From contig NZ_JAIZDP010000005.1 in NCBI RefSeq assembly GCF_021554725.1, forward strand, positions 1 to 64,000: a stretch of 64,000 bases of DNA, given 5' to 3'. The translations under genes and the position numbers were made by a program. A model generated the notes under the pieces. It did no database searches, was not told the DNA's origin, and was given only the letters and a program-made list of their open reading frames with translations. Of this stretch, positions 10,180 through 18,605 are shown piece by piece. This DNA comes from Sinomonas notoginsengisoli. GTDB lineage: Bacteria > Actinomycetota > Actinomycetes > Actinomycetales > Micrococcaceae. Position 1 is the first letter of the stretch; each line of letters begins with the position of its first letter.

Positions 10180-10791
10180 ATGATCTCGACAATCTCCGAC
10201 CGTCTCCGCGGTCTGGTTTCGCTCTTCTGGCGGGAGGTCGCGAAGTTCGGGACTGTAGGCGGAGTAGCGTTCGTCATCGACAACGGTCTGACCTATCTCT
10301 TGATGCACACGGCCATGTCCGACGCCGAGGCCAAGGCCCGGTTCGTGGGGGCCACCGTCGCAACGATCTTCTCGTGGGTCGCCAACCGGTACTGGACTTT
10401 CCGGCACCGCAAGCAGTCCAACATGCTCCGGGAGTTCGTCATGTTCGCCGTGATCAACGGCATCGGGATCGGCATCTCAACCGGTTTCACGGCCATCGCC
10501 AAGTACTGGCTCAACGTCCAGGACAAGAATCTCCTCTTCCTCGCAGGAATCGTCGGCATCGTCGTCGCGACGATCGTCCGCTTCTTCGCGTACCGCTTTT
10601 GGGTCTTCAACCAGGAGCTCGACGCCGAGCCCGGCTACGAGGAGGACCACGAGATCTTCGAACACGAGCACGCAGGGCATCGGAGCGGGCACGCGCCGGC
10701 CGAACGCGCCGATGCTGCAGAACGCTCCGATCCTGCAGAACCCTCCGTTGCTGCCGAACCCTCCGAGGTGAGGGCCAAGCCCAAGCCCTAG
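10180..10791 (+). CDS. GtrA-family membrane protein (putative polyprenyl-phosphate-sugar flippase)
   Basis: GtrA proteins are thought to flip lipid-linked monosaccharides for surface glycan decoration. The 203-aa protein has four predicted transmembrane segments within residues 18-145 and the family signatures FGTVGGVAFVIDNGLTYLL and WVANRYWTF near the first and second segments. The cytoplasmic C-terminus is acidic, then changes into an alternating Ala-Glu-Pro/Arg repeat encoded by imperfect 18-bp units (about 10705-10770). ATG at 10180 has GGAGG at 10172-10176. The purK-divergent position is conserved in mycobacteria (Rv3277), from memory. Its stop codon overlaps the convergent TIGR03089 stop in CTAG. 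Confidence 0.9.
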   Translation: MISTISDRLRGLVSLFWREVAKFGTVGGVAFVIDNGLTYLLMHTAMSDAEAKARFVGATVATIFSWVANRYWTFRHRKQSNMLREFVMFAVINGIGIGISTGFTAIAKYWLNVQDKNLLFLAGIVGIVVATIVRFFAYRFWVFNQELDAEPGYEEDHEIFEHEHAGHRSGHAPAERADAAERSDPAEPSVAAEPSEVRAKPKP

Positions 10792-11519
10792 TGGGCTGTC
10801 CCGTCCTCTGCGCTGACCTTCTCGGCGTCGCGGAGGGCGCGCGTGTCCTCGACCGATTCGTGCAGGAGGACGGCCGATCCTCCTGCCGCCCAGGCGCCGA
10901 GCAGCTGGGCCATCGAGTCCATGAGCCCTGATCCTGCAGTGACCAGGACGCGAGAATCCGCGCTGGCCGGCGTGGCGAAGCGCCCGAGCAGCTCGGCGTG
11001 GGTGAGCAGACTGCCCGAGGTGGCCAGCGCGGCGTCGTCCGCGGCCGGGGGATCGAAGGGCTCGAACGAATCCGCGAACTGGCGCACGAGCGCAGCGTAG
11101 TCGTAGGCGCCGGAAGGCAGCTCGCCCGGATAGGCCATCTCAAGGGCTCCGAGGGCCACCGCGACGCACGCGCCGGACGCATCGGTGACGTCGGTGTGCG
11201 ATGCATGGTCAGGGCCCACAAAGGTGATCTCCGCCGTTCCCGCATCCGCACCGTCGACCACGACGGCTCCTACCTGCCACGCCGCAAGCGCCACGATCGC
11301 CGCCTTCCAGTGGGCGGGCAGGTCGACGCGGACGAGGGTGCCCCGCTCGGCCTCGAGCTCTTCGGCGAGGAAGTTCGAGGTCTTGGCGACCCAGTTGTCC
11401 AGCACGCGGCCCGACAGTTCGATGCGCTCGCCGCCGGGTCCGTACCAGGTCAGTCGCGGAGAGGAGGCATGGTGGCCGCTGCGCAGCTGCCTGAGGAGGT
11501 CGGGGATCGTGGATGCCAT
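10788..11519 (-). CDS. TIGR03089 family protein
   Basis: Actinobacterial family distantly resembling the N-terminal part of AMP-binding (acyl-adenylating) enzymes, function unknown. The 243-aa protein has the family-like segments LTWYGPGGERIELSGRVLDNW and LPAHWKAAIVALAAWQVGAVVV, and lacks the YTSGTTG-type ATP loop of true ligases, so catalysis is doubtful. The ATG at 11519 is used because upstream in-frame sequence is not protein-like; there is no Shine-Dalgarno, and CACAAT lies 6 bases before the ATG as a possible weak -10. It ends in the CTAG shared with gtrA. Confidence 0.82.
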   Translation of the reverse strand: MASTIPDLLRQLRSGHHASSPRLTWYGPGGERIELSGRVLDNWVAKTSNFLAEELEAERGTLVRVDLPAHWKAAIVALAAWQVGAVVVDGADAGTAEITFVGPDHASHTDVTDASGACVAVALGALEMAYPGELPSGAYDYAALVRQFADSFEPFDPPAADDAALATSGSLLTHAELLGRFATPASADSRVLVTAGSGLMDSMAQLLGAWAAGGSAVLLHESVEDTRALRDAEKVSAEDGTAH

Positions 11520-11903
11520 GTGCTTATTGTGGCGGCAATCCAGCACGATGACAGCCGTGGAATTTCTCCTCGATTTCCTCCCCCACGGTTTTGGGCGGAC
11601 GTGATTCAAGAAACGCCTTTAAAGAAGGCCGGACCTCAATTCGACGCCCTCATTCTGCGCGCCTGATCCCCCACGCGTCCGGGCGTGTCGGCCCGAGAAT
11701 GAAGGCGGCACTCTCGCTAGAATTTGCCGCCGCCGCTTGACTCCGAAGGACTTACACGGATGTAATTAGCACTGGACAGTAACTGCGCCGGCGGACATCG
11801 ATGAACCGATCATCGCATGGGCCGAGGGGAACCGGCACCGGGAATCTTCCTGGCGCTGGACTCCGCGGATGGCCGCGCAGAACACGACCCGAGGAGGAGC
11901 ACC
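11520..11903. other. 384-bp intergenic region upstream of whiB with several hairpins
   Basis: No gene is apparent. Inverted repeats seen: CCGTGG/CCACGG at 11555-11560 and 11583-11588; GCCTT/AAGGC at 11615-11629; an 11-bp pair with one mismatch at 11646-11656 and 11696-11706 that encloses CACGC/GCGTG. Two possible promoters follow: TAGAAT at 11718-11723, and TTGACT at 11737-11742 with TGTAAT at 11761-11766. The region divides TIGR03089 (minus) from whiB (plus). Confidence 0.5.
11737..11766 (+). promoter_or_regulatory. Putative whiB promoter (TTGACT-N18-TGTAAT)
   Basis: A near-consensus -35 TTGACT (11737-11742) and a TGTAAT -10 (11761-11766) are 18 bases apart. The predicted leader to the GTG at 11904 is about 130 nt, leaving room for post-transcriptional control. 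Confidence 0.5.
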
Positions 11904-12467
11904 GTGGGACAGGCGGAGCGTATCCAGCACGAATCGGCAGTTGTTGCGCAAGAATCGGCCCGGTACCGGCCGCGGGGGATTCCCTCCGACTGGTACGTCG
12001 ACCCGGCGGACCCAGAGGCCCAAGAGCGCTACGAGGCCATGTCCGCCCAAGCCCTGGAGGACGCCGCCACCGCGTTCCTCACGGCACATGAACCCGAGGA
12101 CGCCGATCTCGACGACGAGGACGACGGCGACGACGAGCCTGCAGACGAGGCGATCGAACGGGCGCTCGCTCTCCTCGCGGACCCCGTACGGCACACGCCG
12201 AAGCCCGTCCTCATTCACCTTCTTCAACCAGGTGAGCCCGAGGAGGGCGAGCTTGCCTGGCAGGCGGAGTCCCTGTGCGCCCAGACCGATCCAGAGGCGT
12301 TCTTCCCCGAAAAGGGCGGTTCGACCCGAGACGCGAAGAAGGTCTGCGGTTCGTGCACAGTGAGGGCGCAGTGCCTCGAGTATGCCCTCGCCAACGACGA
12401 GCGCTTCGGGATCTGGGGCGGCCTCTCCGAGCGAGAGCGCCGTCGCCTCCGTAAGCGGGCGGTCTGA
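11904..12467 (+). CDS. WhiB-family iron-sulfur transcriptional regulator with long N-terminal extension
   Basis: WhiB proteins bind a [4Fe-4S] cluster and work with the principal sigma factor to regulate development, division or redox response. The C-terminal 65 residues hold the canonical set: Cys125, Cys148, Cys151, Cys157, the GIWGG turn at 169-173 and the basic tail RERRRLRKRA. The start is GTG at 11904 with GAGGAGG at ideal spacing, giving 187 aa; the first 120 or so residues, including an acidic run around 66-80, are not part of the WhiB domain. Position near ahcY, DUF3499 and the zincin gene suggests a WhiB2/WhmD orthologue (cell division), which is inference. Confidence 0.93.
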   Translation: MGQAERIQHESAVVAQESARYRPRGIPSDWYVDPADPEAQERYEAMSAQALEDAATAFLTAHEPEDADLDDEDDGDDEPADEAIERALALLADPVRHTPKPVLIHLLQPGEPEEGELAWQAESLCAQTDPEAFFPEKGGSTRDAKKVCGSCTVRAQCLEYALANDERFGIWGGLSERERRRLRKRAV

Positions 12468-12499
12468 TCCTGGAGGCGGTACGAGTCATCGCTGTCGTC

Positions 12500-15400
12500 G
12501 TGGCCCACGACGGCGGTGCCTACCTGCCCGCGACGCTCGCGGCTCTCGCTGCCCAGACACGGCCCGCGGATGCCGCGTTCGGTGTGGACACAGGTTCCCG
12601 GGACGACTCGGCAGAGCTCATGCGCGCCGCGCTCGGCCCGGAGAACGTTACGGCTGTGCGCGTACCCGGCGGATTCGGCGGGGCGGTAGCACGCGCGATC
12701 GGTGCGCTCGCCCCCGGGACAACAGGCGGCACGCAGGAATGGATGTGGCTCCTCCACGACGACTCGGCGCCCGAACCCGGCGCCCTCGCCGCGCTCCTCG
12801 CGGCCATGGAGACCGCGCCGCGCGTCGCCGTGGCAGGGTGCAAGCAGGTCGACGCCGAGTCGTCGAGCCGCCTGATCGATGCGGGGCTCACAGTCAGCCG
12901 GTGGGGTGAGCGCCTCACGCTCATCGATGTCGACGAGCAGGACCAGGGCCAGTACGACGCCCGCAGCGACGTCTTCGCCGTCAACTCGGCCGGCATGCTC
13001 GTGCGCAGGGACGTCTGGGAGGCCCTCGGCGGCTTCGATGCCGCGCTTCCCGCTTCCGGGGACGACGTGGACTTCTGCTGGAGGGCCCGCCTTGCGGGCC
13101 ACCGTGTTGTGGTTGTTCCCGCCGCAGTGATGCACCACACAGTTAGGCCCGACGCCGCAGGCACGCCGTTCGCGGCCCGGCGTGCGGAGGTCTACACCCG
13201 CCTCAAGCACGCCCCCCTGTGGCAGTTGCCAGCCCAGATGCTCGGAGCCCTGCTCGGCGGCCTGTGGCAGTTCCTCCTCGGGATCGTGCTCAAGGAGCCG
13301 GGGCTCGGAGCGGCCAAGCTCGGCGCGAGCCTCACAGCGCTCGCGGCACTCGGCCGCCTCGTCCGGGGACGGCGCATCGCCGCCCGAACCCGGACCGTAT
13401 CCCGATCCGTGGTCCGGCCGCTCGTCACGCCGCGGGCTGAGGTCCGGGCCCATCGCCGCGCACTGCTCGAATCCGCAGCCTCGGAGCCGGACTCGGTCGT
13501 GGGGGACGGCACGGGTGTTGCCGAGGGTCCCAGCGAGCCGACCGGCGACACCGAGCACGACTTCGCCGCCCTCGCGGTGGCGCCACGCGGATGGGTCGGC
13601 ACGGGGGCGCTCATCGTGGCCGGCGCCGCGCTGCTTGCCGGGCTTGTGGCATTGGCACCACTCATCGGCGCGGAGGCCGCGGTTGGCGGGGCACTCGTCC
13701 CTGTCTCGACCGCCCTCTCGGCCATCTTCGCCCACGCGACGACGTGGTGGGTTGGCCTCGGGCCCGGCCAGCCCGGCCACGGGGACCCGTTCGATCTCGT
13801 GCTCTGGGTGATGGGCCTCCTGGGCTTCGGTGACGCGAACCGTGCCGTGGCAATCACTCTTGTCATCGCGGCACCGGTCGCCGGGCTGGGCGCGTGGGCC
13901 CTAGCGGCCAATCTGACCGCGCACCGCCTGCCGAGAGCGCTCGCGGCGCTCCTCTGGGCGGCCGCACCGTCCCTCGTCGTCGCTCTTGCCCAGGGGCGTC
14001 TGGGAGCCGTCGTGGCCCACATGGCCCTTCCGTGGGCGGCCCTCGGGATGCTCCGTGCTGTTGGAGGTGCCCGCGTGCGCGGCACCCTCGGCGAGCACCA
14101 TGAGCCGCGCCCGGGCTCGGGAGGAGTCCCTTCGTGGACCGCGGCGGCGGCGGGTGGACTTGCGCTCGCGTTCGCGACGGCCGGTGCGCCGTCCCTCGTA
14201 CCGCTCGCGGGCGCCGTCGTGCTTCTCGCTTCCATGATGCTCTGGCGGCGGGCCAAGACCCTTTGGTGGGTGCTCGTTCCGACCATCGCCATCTTCCTGC
14301 CACTCTGGTTGTCCGCGCCGAACAGTCCCCGCGCCTGGGTCACGGACCCTGGCGTGCCGCTCCCGGCGAATCCGGCGGCACCGTGGCAACTCGTACTCGG
14401 CCAGCCGGTGGCGTTCGACGCTGCGGCGGCCCTCACCGGCATGCCGTTCCTTCCGGCGGGCGTCCCGTGGTCATTGATGGGCGCTTTGCTCGTGGGTGTC
14501 CCCGTCCTTCTCGCGGCGGTTGCGGGAGCCGTTCTCCTCACGGGCAGGCGAGGCATGGCGGCGCGGCTCCTCATAAGCCTCGGCATCGGCGCACTCGCCT
14601 ACGCTTGGGCGGTCTCGCGGTTCCCCACCGCGGTGGCCGGGGATGCACTCGCCACGCCCTTCGCGGGCCCCGGACTCGGGGCCGCACTCCTGGCGTTCCT
14701 GATCGTTGCCGTCCTGGCGGGGGACCGCCTCCTCGAGCGCCGCAGGACCTTAGAGCGCAGGCCGCGCCCGGAGCGCATCCGAGCCGCCCATGCGCGGCTG
14801 AGCAGGTTTGCCTCGGCGGCGCTAGTACTCGCGTGCGTCCTGATGGCGGCAGGCCCGGTCGGCGTCCTCGCGCAGTGGGCCGCGACAGGCCTCACCCCTG
14901 CGAAGGCCTCCGGCGGGCTCGGTGTCGAGACCATCGTCGGTCCCGGCAAGGCCCGCGTCCTGCCGGCCACCGCCGCGGACCTCGGCCAGGGCCCGCAGCA
15001 GACCCGAGCGCTCGTACTGCGCGGCACCGATGAGGGGGGCTTCACGGCAACCCTCATGCGCGGTGCCGGAACCACTTTGGACTCACTTTCTGCGATCGCC
15101 TCATCGAGCCGCCTCACCGGAGAGTGGGGTGCCGAGCGCGTGACGGCGGACGACGCCGCGTTGGCCGCGGAGCGTCGAGCTGTCGCCACGGTGGGTGGGG
15201 GCACGGGAGTGGATCCCCGGGGCGACCTCGAGGAGCTTGGGGTCGGATTCGTGGTGCTGGAGGACAACGGAGACCTCGATGCGCTGACGGCACGGCGCAT
15301 TGACGCGGTCCCCTCACTCGTTGCCGTGGGCCGCACTGATCTGGGGTGGCTCTGGCGCGTCACGCCTCGGACCACCGCGCCCGCAACGGGGTTTGCCATC

Positions 15401-15925
15401 GAGCAACGCGCCCGGATCGTCGATTCCGCAGGGCGGACCATGACGGCCGTACCCTCAGCTCCCGAGAGCTTCTCGGCGGAAGTGCCCGCCGGGCCCGAGG
15501 GACGCAGGCTCGTGCTCGCCGAACGCAGCGACTCGGGGTGGGAGGCGACCCTCGACGGCCGGGCTCTCCAGCCGGCGTCCCTCGGTTGGGCACAGGCGTT
15601 CGATCTGCCAGCAGCCGGTGGCCATCTCGAGGTCCGGTACACGAATCCGGCCGCCCTCCCGCTCGCCCTGGTCACCATCGCGGCCCTGATCCTCACCCTC
15701 CTCCTGGCCATCCCGGCCGGACCCCGGCGGACCGGGCGGTCACGGGCCCGTTCGGCGCTGCTCGTGCCTGACGCGCTCGGGCGCAGGCCGGAGGCCTCCG
15801 CGTTAGGCAAGGCTGCCGGAGACTCGAGCGAGCGGACGCGGCCCACACCCCGCAGACGTGACGACGACGAATCTGATCATCCAAGCAGGGGAGAGGAGAC
15901 CGCCCGTGACGAAGTCGGCGTCTGA
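12500..15925 (+). CDS. Large GT2 glycosyltransferase with multi-spanning membrane region
   Basis: Residues 1-250 form a GT-A domain: the substrate-site HDD at 86-88 and the acceptor-site segment GDDVDFCWRARLAGH near 187-201. Then come a basic linker, about ten hydrophobic segments (roughly 360-800) and an extracytoplasmic C-terminal region with one last transmembrane helix. Total 1141 aa. Likely builds or extends an envelope polysaccharide; donor and acceptor are unknown. Annotated from GTG 12500, but the first beta-strand of the fold (VRVIAVVVAH) is encoded in frame from 12479, where no ATG, GTG or TTG exists before the stop at 12452; the true start is probably a rare codon upstream. It follows whiB by 32 nt and overlaps DUF5719 by 20 nt. 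Confidence 0.85.
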   Translation: MAHDGGAYLPATLAALAAQTRPADAAFGVDTGSRDDSAELMRAALGPENVTAVRVPGGFGGAVARAIGALAPGTTGGTQEWMWLLHDDSAPEPGALAALLAAMETAPRVAVAGCKQVDAESSSRLIDAGLTVSRWGERLTLIDVDEQDQGQYDARSDVFAVNSAGMLVRRDVWEALGGFDAALPASGDDVDFCWRARLAGHRVVVVPAAVMHHTVRPDAAGTPFAARRAEVYTRLKHAPLWQLPAQMLGALLGGLWQFLLGIVLKEPGLGAAKLGASLTALAALGRLVRGRRIAARTRTVSRSVVRPLVTPRAEVRAHRRALLESAASEPDSVVGDGTGVAEGPSEPTGDTEHDFAALAVAPRGWVGTGALIVAGAALLAGLVALAPLIGAEAAVGGALVPVSTALSAIFAHATTWWVGLGPGQPGHGDPFDLVLWVMGLLGFGDANRAVAITLVIAAPVAGLGAWALAANLTAHRLPRALAALLWAAAPSLVVALAQGRLGAVVAHMALPWAALGMLRAVGGARVRGTLGEHHEPRPGSGGVPSWTAAAAGGLALAFATAGAPSLVPLAGAVVLLASMMLWRRAKTLWWVLVPTIAIFLPLWLSAPNSPRAWVTDPGVPLPANPAAPWQLVLGQPVAFDAAAALTGMPFLPAGVPWSLMGALLVGVPVLLAAVAGAVLLTGRRGMAARLLISLGIGALAYAWAVSRFPTAVAGDALATPFAGPGLGAALLAFLIVAVLAGDRLLERRRTLERRPRPERIRAAHARLSRFASAALVLACVLMAAGPVGVLAQWAATGLTPAKASGGLGVETIVGPGKARVLPATAADLGQGPQQTRALVLRGTDEGGFTATLMRGAGTTLDSLSAIASSSRLTGEWGAERVTADDAALAAERRAVATVGGGTGVDPRGDLEELGVGFVVLEDNGDLDALTARRIDAVPSLVAVGRTDLGWLWRVTPRTTAPATGFAIEQRARIVDSAGRTMTAVPSAPESFSAEVPAGPEGRRLVLAERSDSGWEATLDGRALQPASLGWAQAFDLPAAGGHLEVRYTNPAALPLALVTIAALILTLLLAIPAGPRRTGRSRARSALLVPDALGRRPEASALGKAAGDSSERTRPTPRRRDDDESDHPSRGEETARDEVGV

Positions 15926-17507
15926 GAAGCACGTCACCGGAACCCGCCGTCGTCGTACGCGCATCCTCCTCGCGGCTCTTGCGGGAACCATTCTCACGGG
16001 GGTAGGGGCTGGCCTGACCGTTGCGGCGTCGGGCGTGCCCGCGCCCGCATCGCTCGTGCCCGGCGGGCCCCCGTCCGTCAATGTGCCTACGAGCGATGCC
16101 ATTCGCGTCTGCTCGGGCCCGGCGCGGCTCCTCGAGGGCACTCCGGTTCAGGGAGACCCCCAGTTCAGCCCGGCCAGCAAGACCGCCCGTACCTCGGTGA
16201 GCGGCATCGTCCTCTCCGACACTCAGGGCACCCTGCCGGACGCCGCGCTCGCACGGGAGGGTGGCTCCACGCTGCGTGCGCTCCCGGCTCAGGCGGTGCC
16301 GTCAGGGACCGTCGCCCAGCCGCGTACTGCGGTGGTCCAAGGGCAGGCGACCGACGCGCGGAGCGTCCTCACCGCGAAGCCTTCGGGCTCGGTGGAGTCG
16401 TCCATCGGAGCACTCGCACGGTTCGAGGCCAGTGACGGAGACCTCCAGGGGCTGGCCACAGCCACATGCTCCGCCCCGTCCAACGACCAGTGGCTCTCGG
16501 GCGCGGAAACCACGGTGGGGCGTACCTCCATCCTCATGCTCACGAACACGAGCGTCACTCCCGCCACGGTTGACCTCGAATTCTTCGGGGACAAGCCCCT
16601 GACACAGGCCCCGCCGTCGAGCCGCGGCCTCACGGTCAAGCCGGGAAGCTCAGCGTCCTATGTCCTGAACGGCTACATGCCTGGCCAGTCGAATGTCTCC
16701 GTGCACGTGCGCAGCACCGGCGGCCCGGTGGCCGCCGCCATCCAGCAATCCACGCTGCGCGGCCTCACACCGGGAGGAGTCGAGCTGATCACGCCGGCCG
16801 CAGCCCCCGCAGTACGCCAGACGGTCACCGGCCTCGAGCTGCAGGATCCGGCCCGGTCGCAGGCCCTCGCGTCCAAGGATGGGTTCGCGGACTCGCGTCC
16901 CGCCGTCCAGGTCACTGTCCCCGGGGCTGCGGACGCCGTTGTCCAGCTGCGGGTCTATGGGCGGAACGGCGCTGTGCAGCTTCCGAGCGGGGGAGTCGTC
17001 ACGGCCAAGGCGGGGAGGGTCACGGAGGTGCCGCTCGAGGGGCTGCCTGCGGGCACCTACAGCGTCTCCGCAACCGCGGACGTATCCTTCACGGCTTCTG
17101 CGCGCATGGCGCGCGGGCTGTCTGCGAGCGGGTCCATGGACTTCGCCATCGTGGGCGCGTCCCAGCGGATCGGTGACAATCACGTGGTTTCCGTCGGCCC
17201 GGGCGGAGCACGGCAGATCGTGTTCGGTGTTCCCGACGGCCGCGCACAGATCCGGGCGGTTCCGGTGACCGCGGACGGTCGAATGCACACCCCCGTCGCG
17301 CTCGATGTCGCGGGGGGCACGAGCGCCGTGCTCGACGTTCCCGACGAGGTCGAGGGCGCGGCACTCACGGGCTACGTCGTCTCGGCGTCGGGAGGCGCGG
17401 CGTACGGGTCGCTTCTGGTCATGGGCGAGGGCAACGCAATCTCGGCGGCGTCGATCGTCCCTGCAGCGACAGGTGCCCGGTCACTGCCCGTGACGATCGC
17501 GTACTAG
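15906..17507 (+). CDS. DUF5719 family secreted or membrane-anchored protein
   Basis: Actinobacterial protein of unknown function, 533 aa. The N-terminus is basic (RRRRT), then has a hydrophobic signal or anchor near residues 18-42; the remainder is a repetitive beta-rich extracytoplasmic region with Ala/Gly/Val/Thr/Ser composition and no catalytic motif. GTG at 15906 is preferred because GAGAGGAG precedes it; an in-frame ATG at 15858 lies deeper inside the upstream gene. The 20-nt overlap with the GT2 gene implies translational coupling and a joint role in the envelope. The stop overlaps the convergent zincin gene in CTAG (17504-17507). Confidence 0.85.
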   Translation: MTKSASEKHVTGTRRRRTRILLAALAGTILTGVGAGLTVAASGVPAPASLVPGGPPSVNVPTSDAIRVCSGPARLLEGTPVQGDPQFSPASKTARTSVSGIVLSDTQGTLPDAALAREGGSTLRALPAQAVPSGTVAQPRTAVVQGQATDARSVLTAKPSGSVESSIGALARFEASDGDLQGLATATCSAPSNDQWLSGAETTVGRTSILMLTNTSVTPATVDLEFFGDKPLTQAPPSSRGLTVKPGSSASYVLNGYMPGQSNVSVHVRSTGGPVAAAIQQSTLRGLTPGGVELITPAAAPAVRQTVTGLELQDPARSQALASKDGFADSRPAVQVTVPGAADAVVQLRVYGRNGAVQLPSGGVVTAKAGRVTEVPLEGLPAGTYSVSATADVSFTASARMARGLSASGSMDFAIVGASQRIGDNHVVSVGPGGARQIVFGVPDGRAQIRAVPVTADGRMHTPVALDVAGGTSAVLDVPDEVEGAALTGYVVSASGGAAYGSLLVMGEGNAISAASIVPAATGARSLPVTIAY

Positions 17508-18028
17508 TATCCGCGGTAGTAGGGGTCGAGGCTCTCCGGCGCCACGCCGAGCATGAGGGCCGTGTACTCGACCACGATGTCGTGGACGAGGTCCTGGAGC
17601 TCCGCGGGAGAAGCCGCTCCGGTCTCCACCACCCGGCGGTAGACGGTGATCCGCGGTGCGCGCCCCGGCGCGCCGGGCGTGTACTGGCCCTGAGGCGGCC
17701 GTCCGCCCTCGCGGAGCATCTGCTCGAGGCCCGGAGGAATCTCCTCCACCGCGTACTCGACGCCGTCGAGCTTGGACCCGTTGAGGTCCTGGAGGCGGTC
17801 GGCAGCGTCGAACACCCAGTCCTCGAAGCGCTCTGCGCGGGTCCGGCTCGCAGGCAGGACCGACGGGAGGATGTCGCCGCGCAGCCCCCGGCCGTGCCTG
17901 TTCCTGCGGCGCTCGCGGAAGCCCCGGCGTCGTCCCGCTCCCGGCTCACCCTCCGGCGGAACGGGCCGGAAGACAAGGGAGGGTCCGCTCGACTCCAGCG
18001 GCGCCCCGGGGAAGGCACGATCCTGCAT
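17504..18028 (-). CDS. Metallopeptidase-family (minimal zincin-like) protein, degenerate active site
   Basis: Matches the actinobacterial family of small predicted zinc proteases with an MMP-like fold. The 174-aa protein has an Arg-rich N-terminus (34-55), the family segment VEYAVEEIPPG, a strand ITVYRRVVE, and the active-site helix. Where zincins carry HExxH this protein reads HDIVVEY, so the catalytic Glu and second His are absent as written; proteolysis is doubtful. ATG at 18028 has TACAGT (minus strand 18040-18035) 6 bases upstream and no Shine-Dalgarno, suggesting leaderless expression. Divergent from DUF3499; this pairing is conserved in actinobacteria. Confidence 0.85.
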   Translation of the reverse strand: MQDRAFPGAPLESSGPSLVFRPVPPEGEPGAGRRRGFRERRRNRHGRGLRGDILPSVLPASRTRAERFEDWVFDAADRLQDLNGSKLDGVEYAVEEIPPGLEQMLREGGRPPQGQYTPGAPGRAPRITVYRRVVETGAASPAELQDLVHDIVVEYTALMLGVAPESLDPYYRGY

Positions 18029-18034
18029 ACACCG

Positions 18035-18040
18035 ACTGTA
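18035..18040 (-). promoter_or_regulatory. Zincin-gene -10 element (TACAGT)
   Basis: TACAGT on the minus strand lies 6 bases before the ATG at 18028, giving leaderless geometry. Confidence 0.45.
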
Positions 18041-18140
18041 GTCCGCCCCTCGGCGGCGTGCGAGTCGCGCCGCACGGCCAGCCAGCGCGGCACGGGCGGC
18101 GTCCGGGAAACCAATGCGCCCTTACGCTGCTGGGCCGGAG

Positions 18141-18146
18141 TAGGGT
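18141..18146 (+). promoter_or_regulatory. DUF3499 -10 element (TAGGGT)
   Basis: TAGGGT is followed by 8 bases and the GTG at 18155; no Shine-Dalgarno is present, so the transcript is probably leaderless. Confidence 0.5.
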
Positions 18147-18154
18147 TCTGTGCC

Positions 18155-18562
18155 GTGGGTCCCCTACGCCATTGTTCCCGATCTGCCTGCCGCCAGGCCG
18201 CGGTGGCCACCCTGACGTACGTCTACGCCGAGTCCACTGCCGTCCTCGGTCCACTTGCCACCTACGCGGAGCCGCACAGCTATGACCTCTGCGCGGCCCA
18301 CGCAGACCGCCTCACCGTACCCCGCGGGTGGGAGGTGCTCCGTCTGGCCCTCCCCGTCTCACCGCCGTGCAGCCCCGACGACCTCCTTGCCCTGGCCGAG
18401 GCGGTGCGCGAACCCGCCCACTCCGAGGACGCGCACGACGCCGCCCCCGGCCCGAATGCGCCAGCCCACCGCGGCTCTGCCGACCGCCTGCCCCTCGAGG
18501 CCCCGGGAGGCGCGGACGGCATGCCGCGGCGGCACCTCCGTCTGCTGCGCGAGCCCTTCTGA
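18155..18562 (+). CDS. DUF3499 family protein
   Basis: Actinobacterial protein of unknown function, 135 aa. The conserved core is at the N-terminus: RHCSRSAC, VATLTYVYAESTAVLGPLAT and DLCAAHADRLTVPRGWEVLRL. The Cys/His pattern (C-x4-C and later C-x2-H) could bind a metal, which is inference. The C-terminal 60 residues are Pro/Ala/Glu-rich and variable. The start is GTG at 18155 rather than longer in-frame options because the conserved core begins four residues later and TAGGGT lies 8 bases upstream. Confidence 0.88.
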   Translation: MGPLRHCSRSACRQAAVATLTYVYAESTAVLGPLATYAEPHSYDLCAAHADRLTVPRGWEVLRLALPVSPPCSPDDLLALAEAVREPAHSEDAHDAAPGPNAPAHRGSADRLPLEAPGGADGMPRRHLRLLREPF

Positions 18563-18605
18563 CGCCGTGGCCGTCCTCGGCGGCCCGCCGTTTCCGTGGA
18601 CTCGG

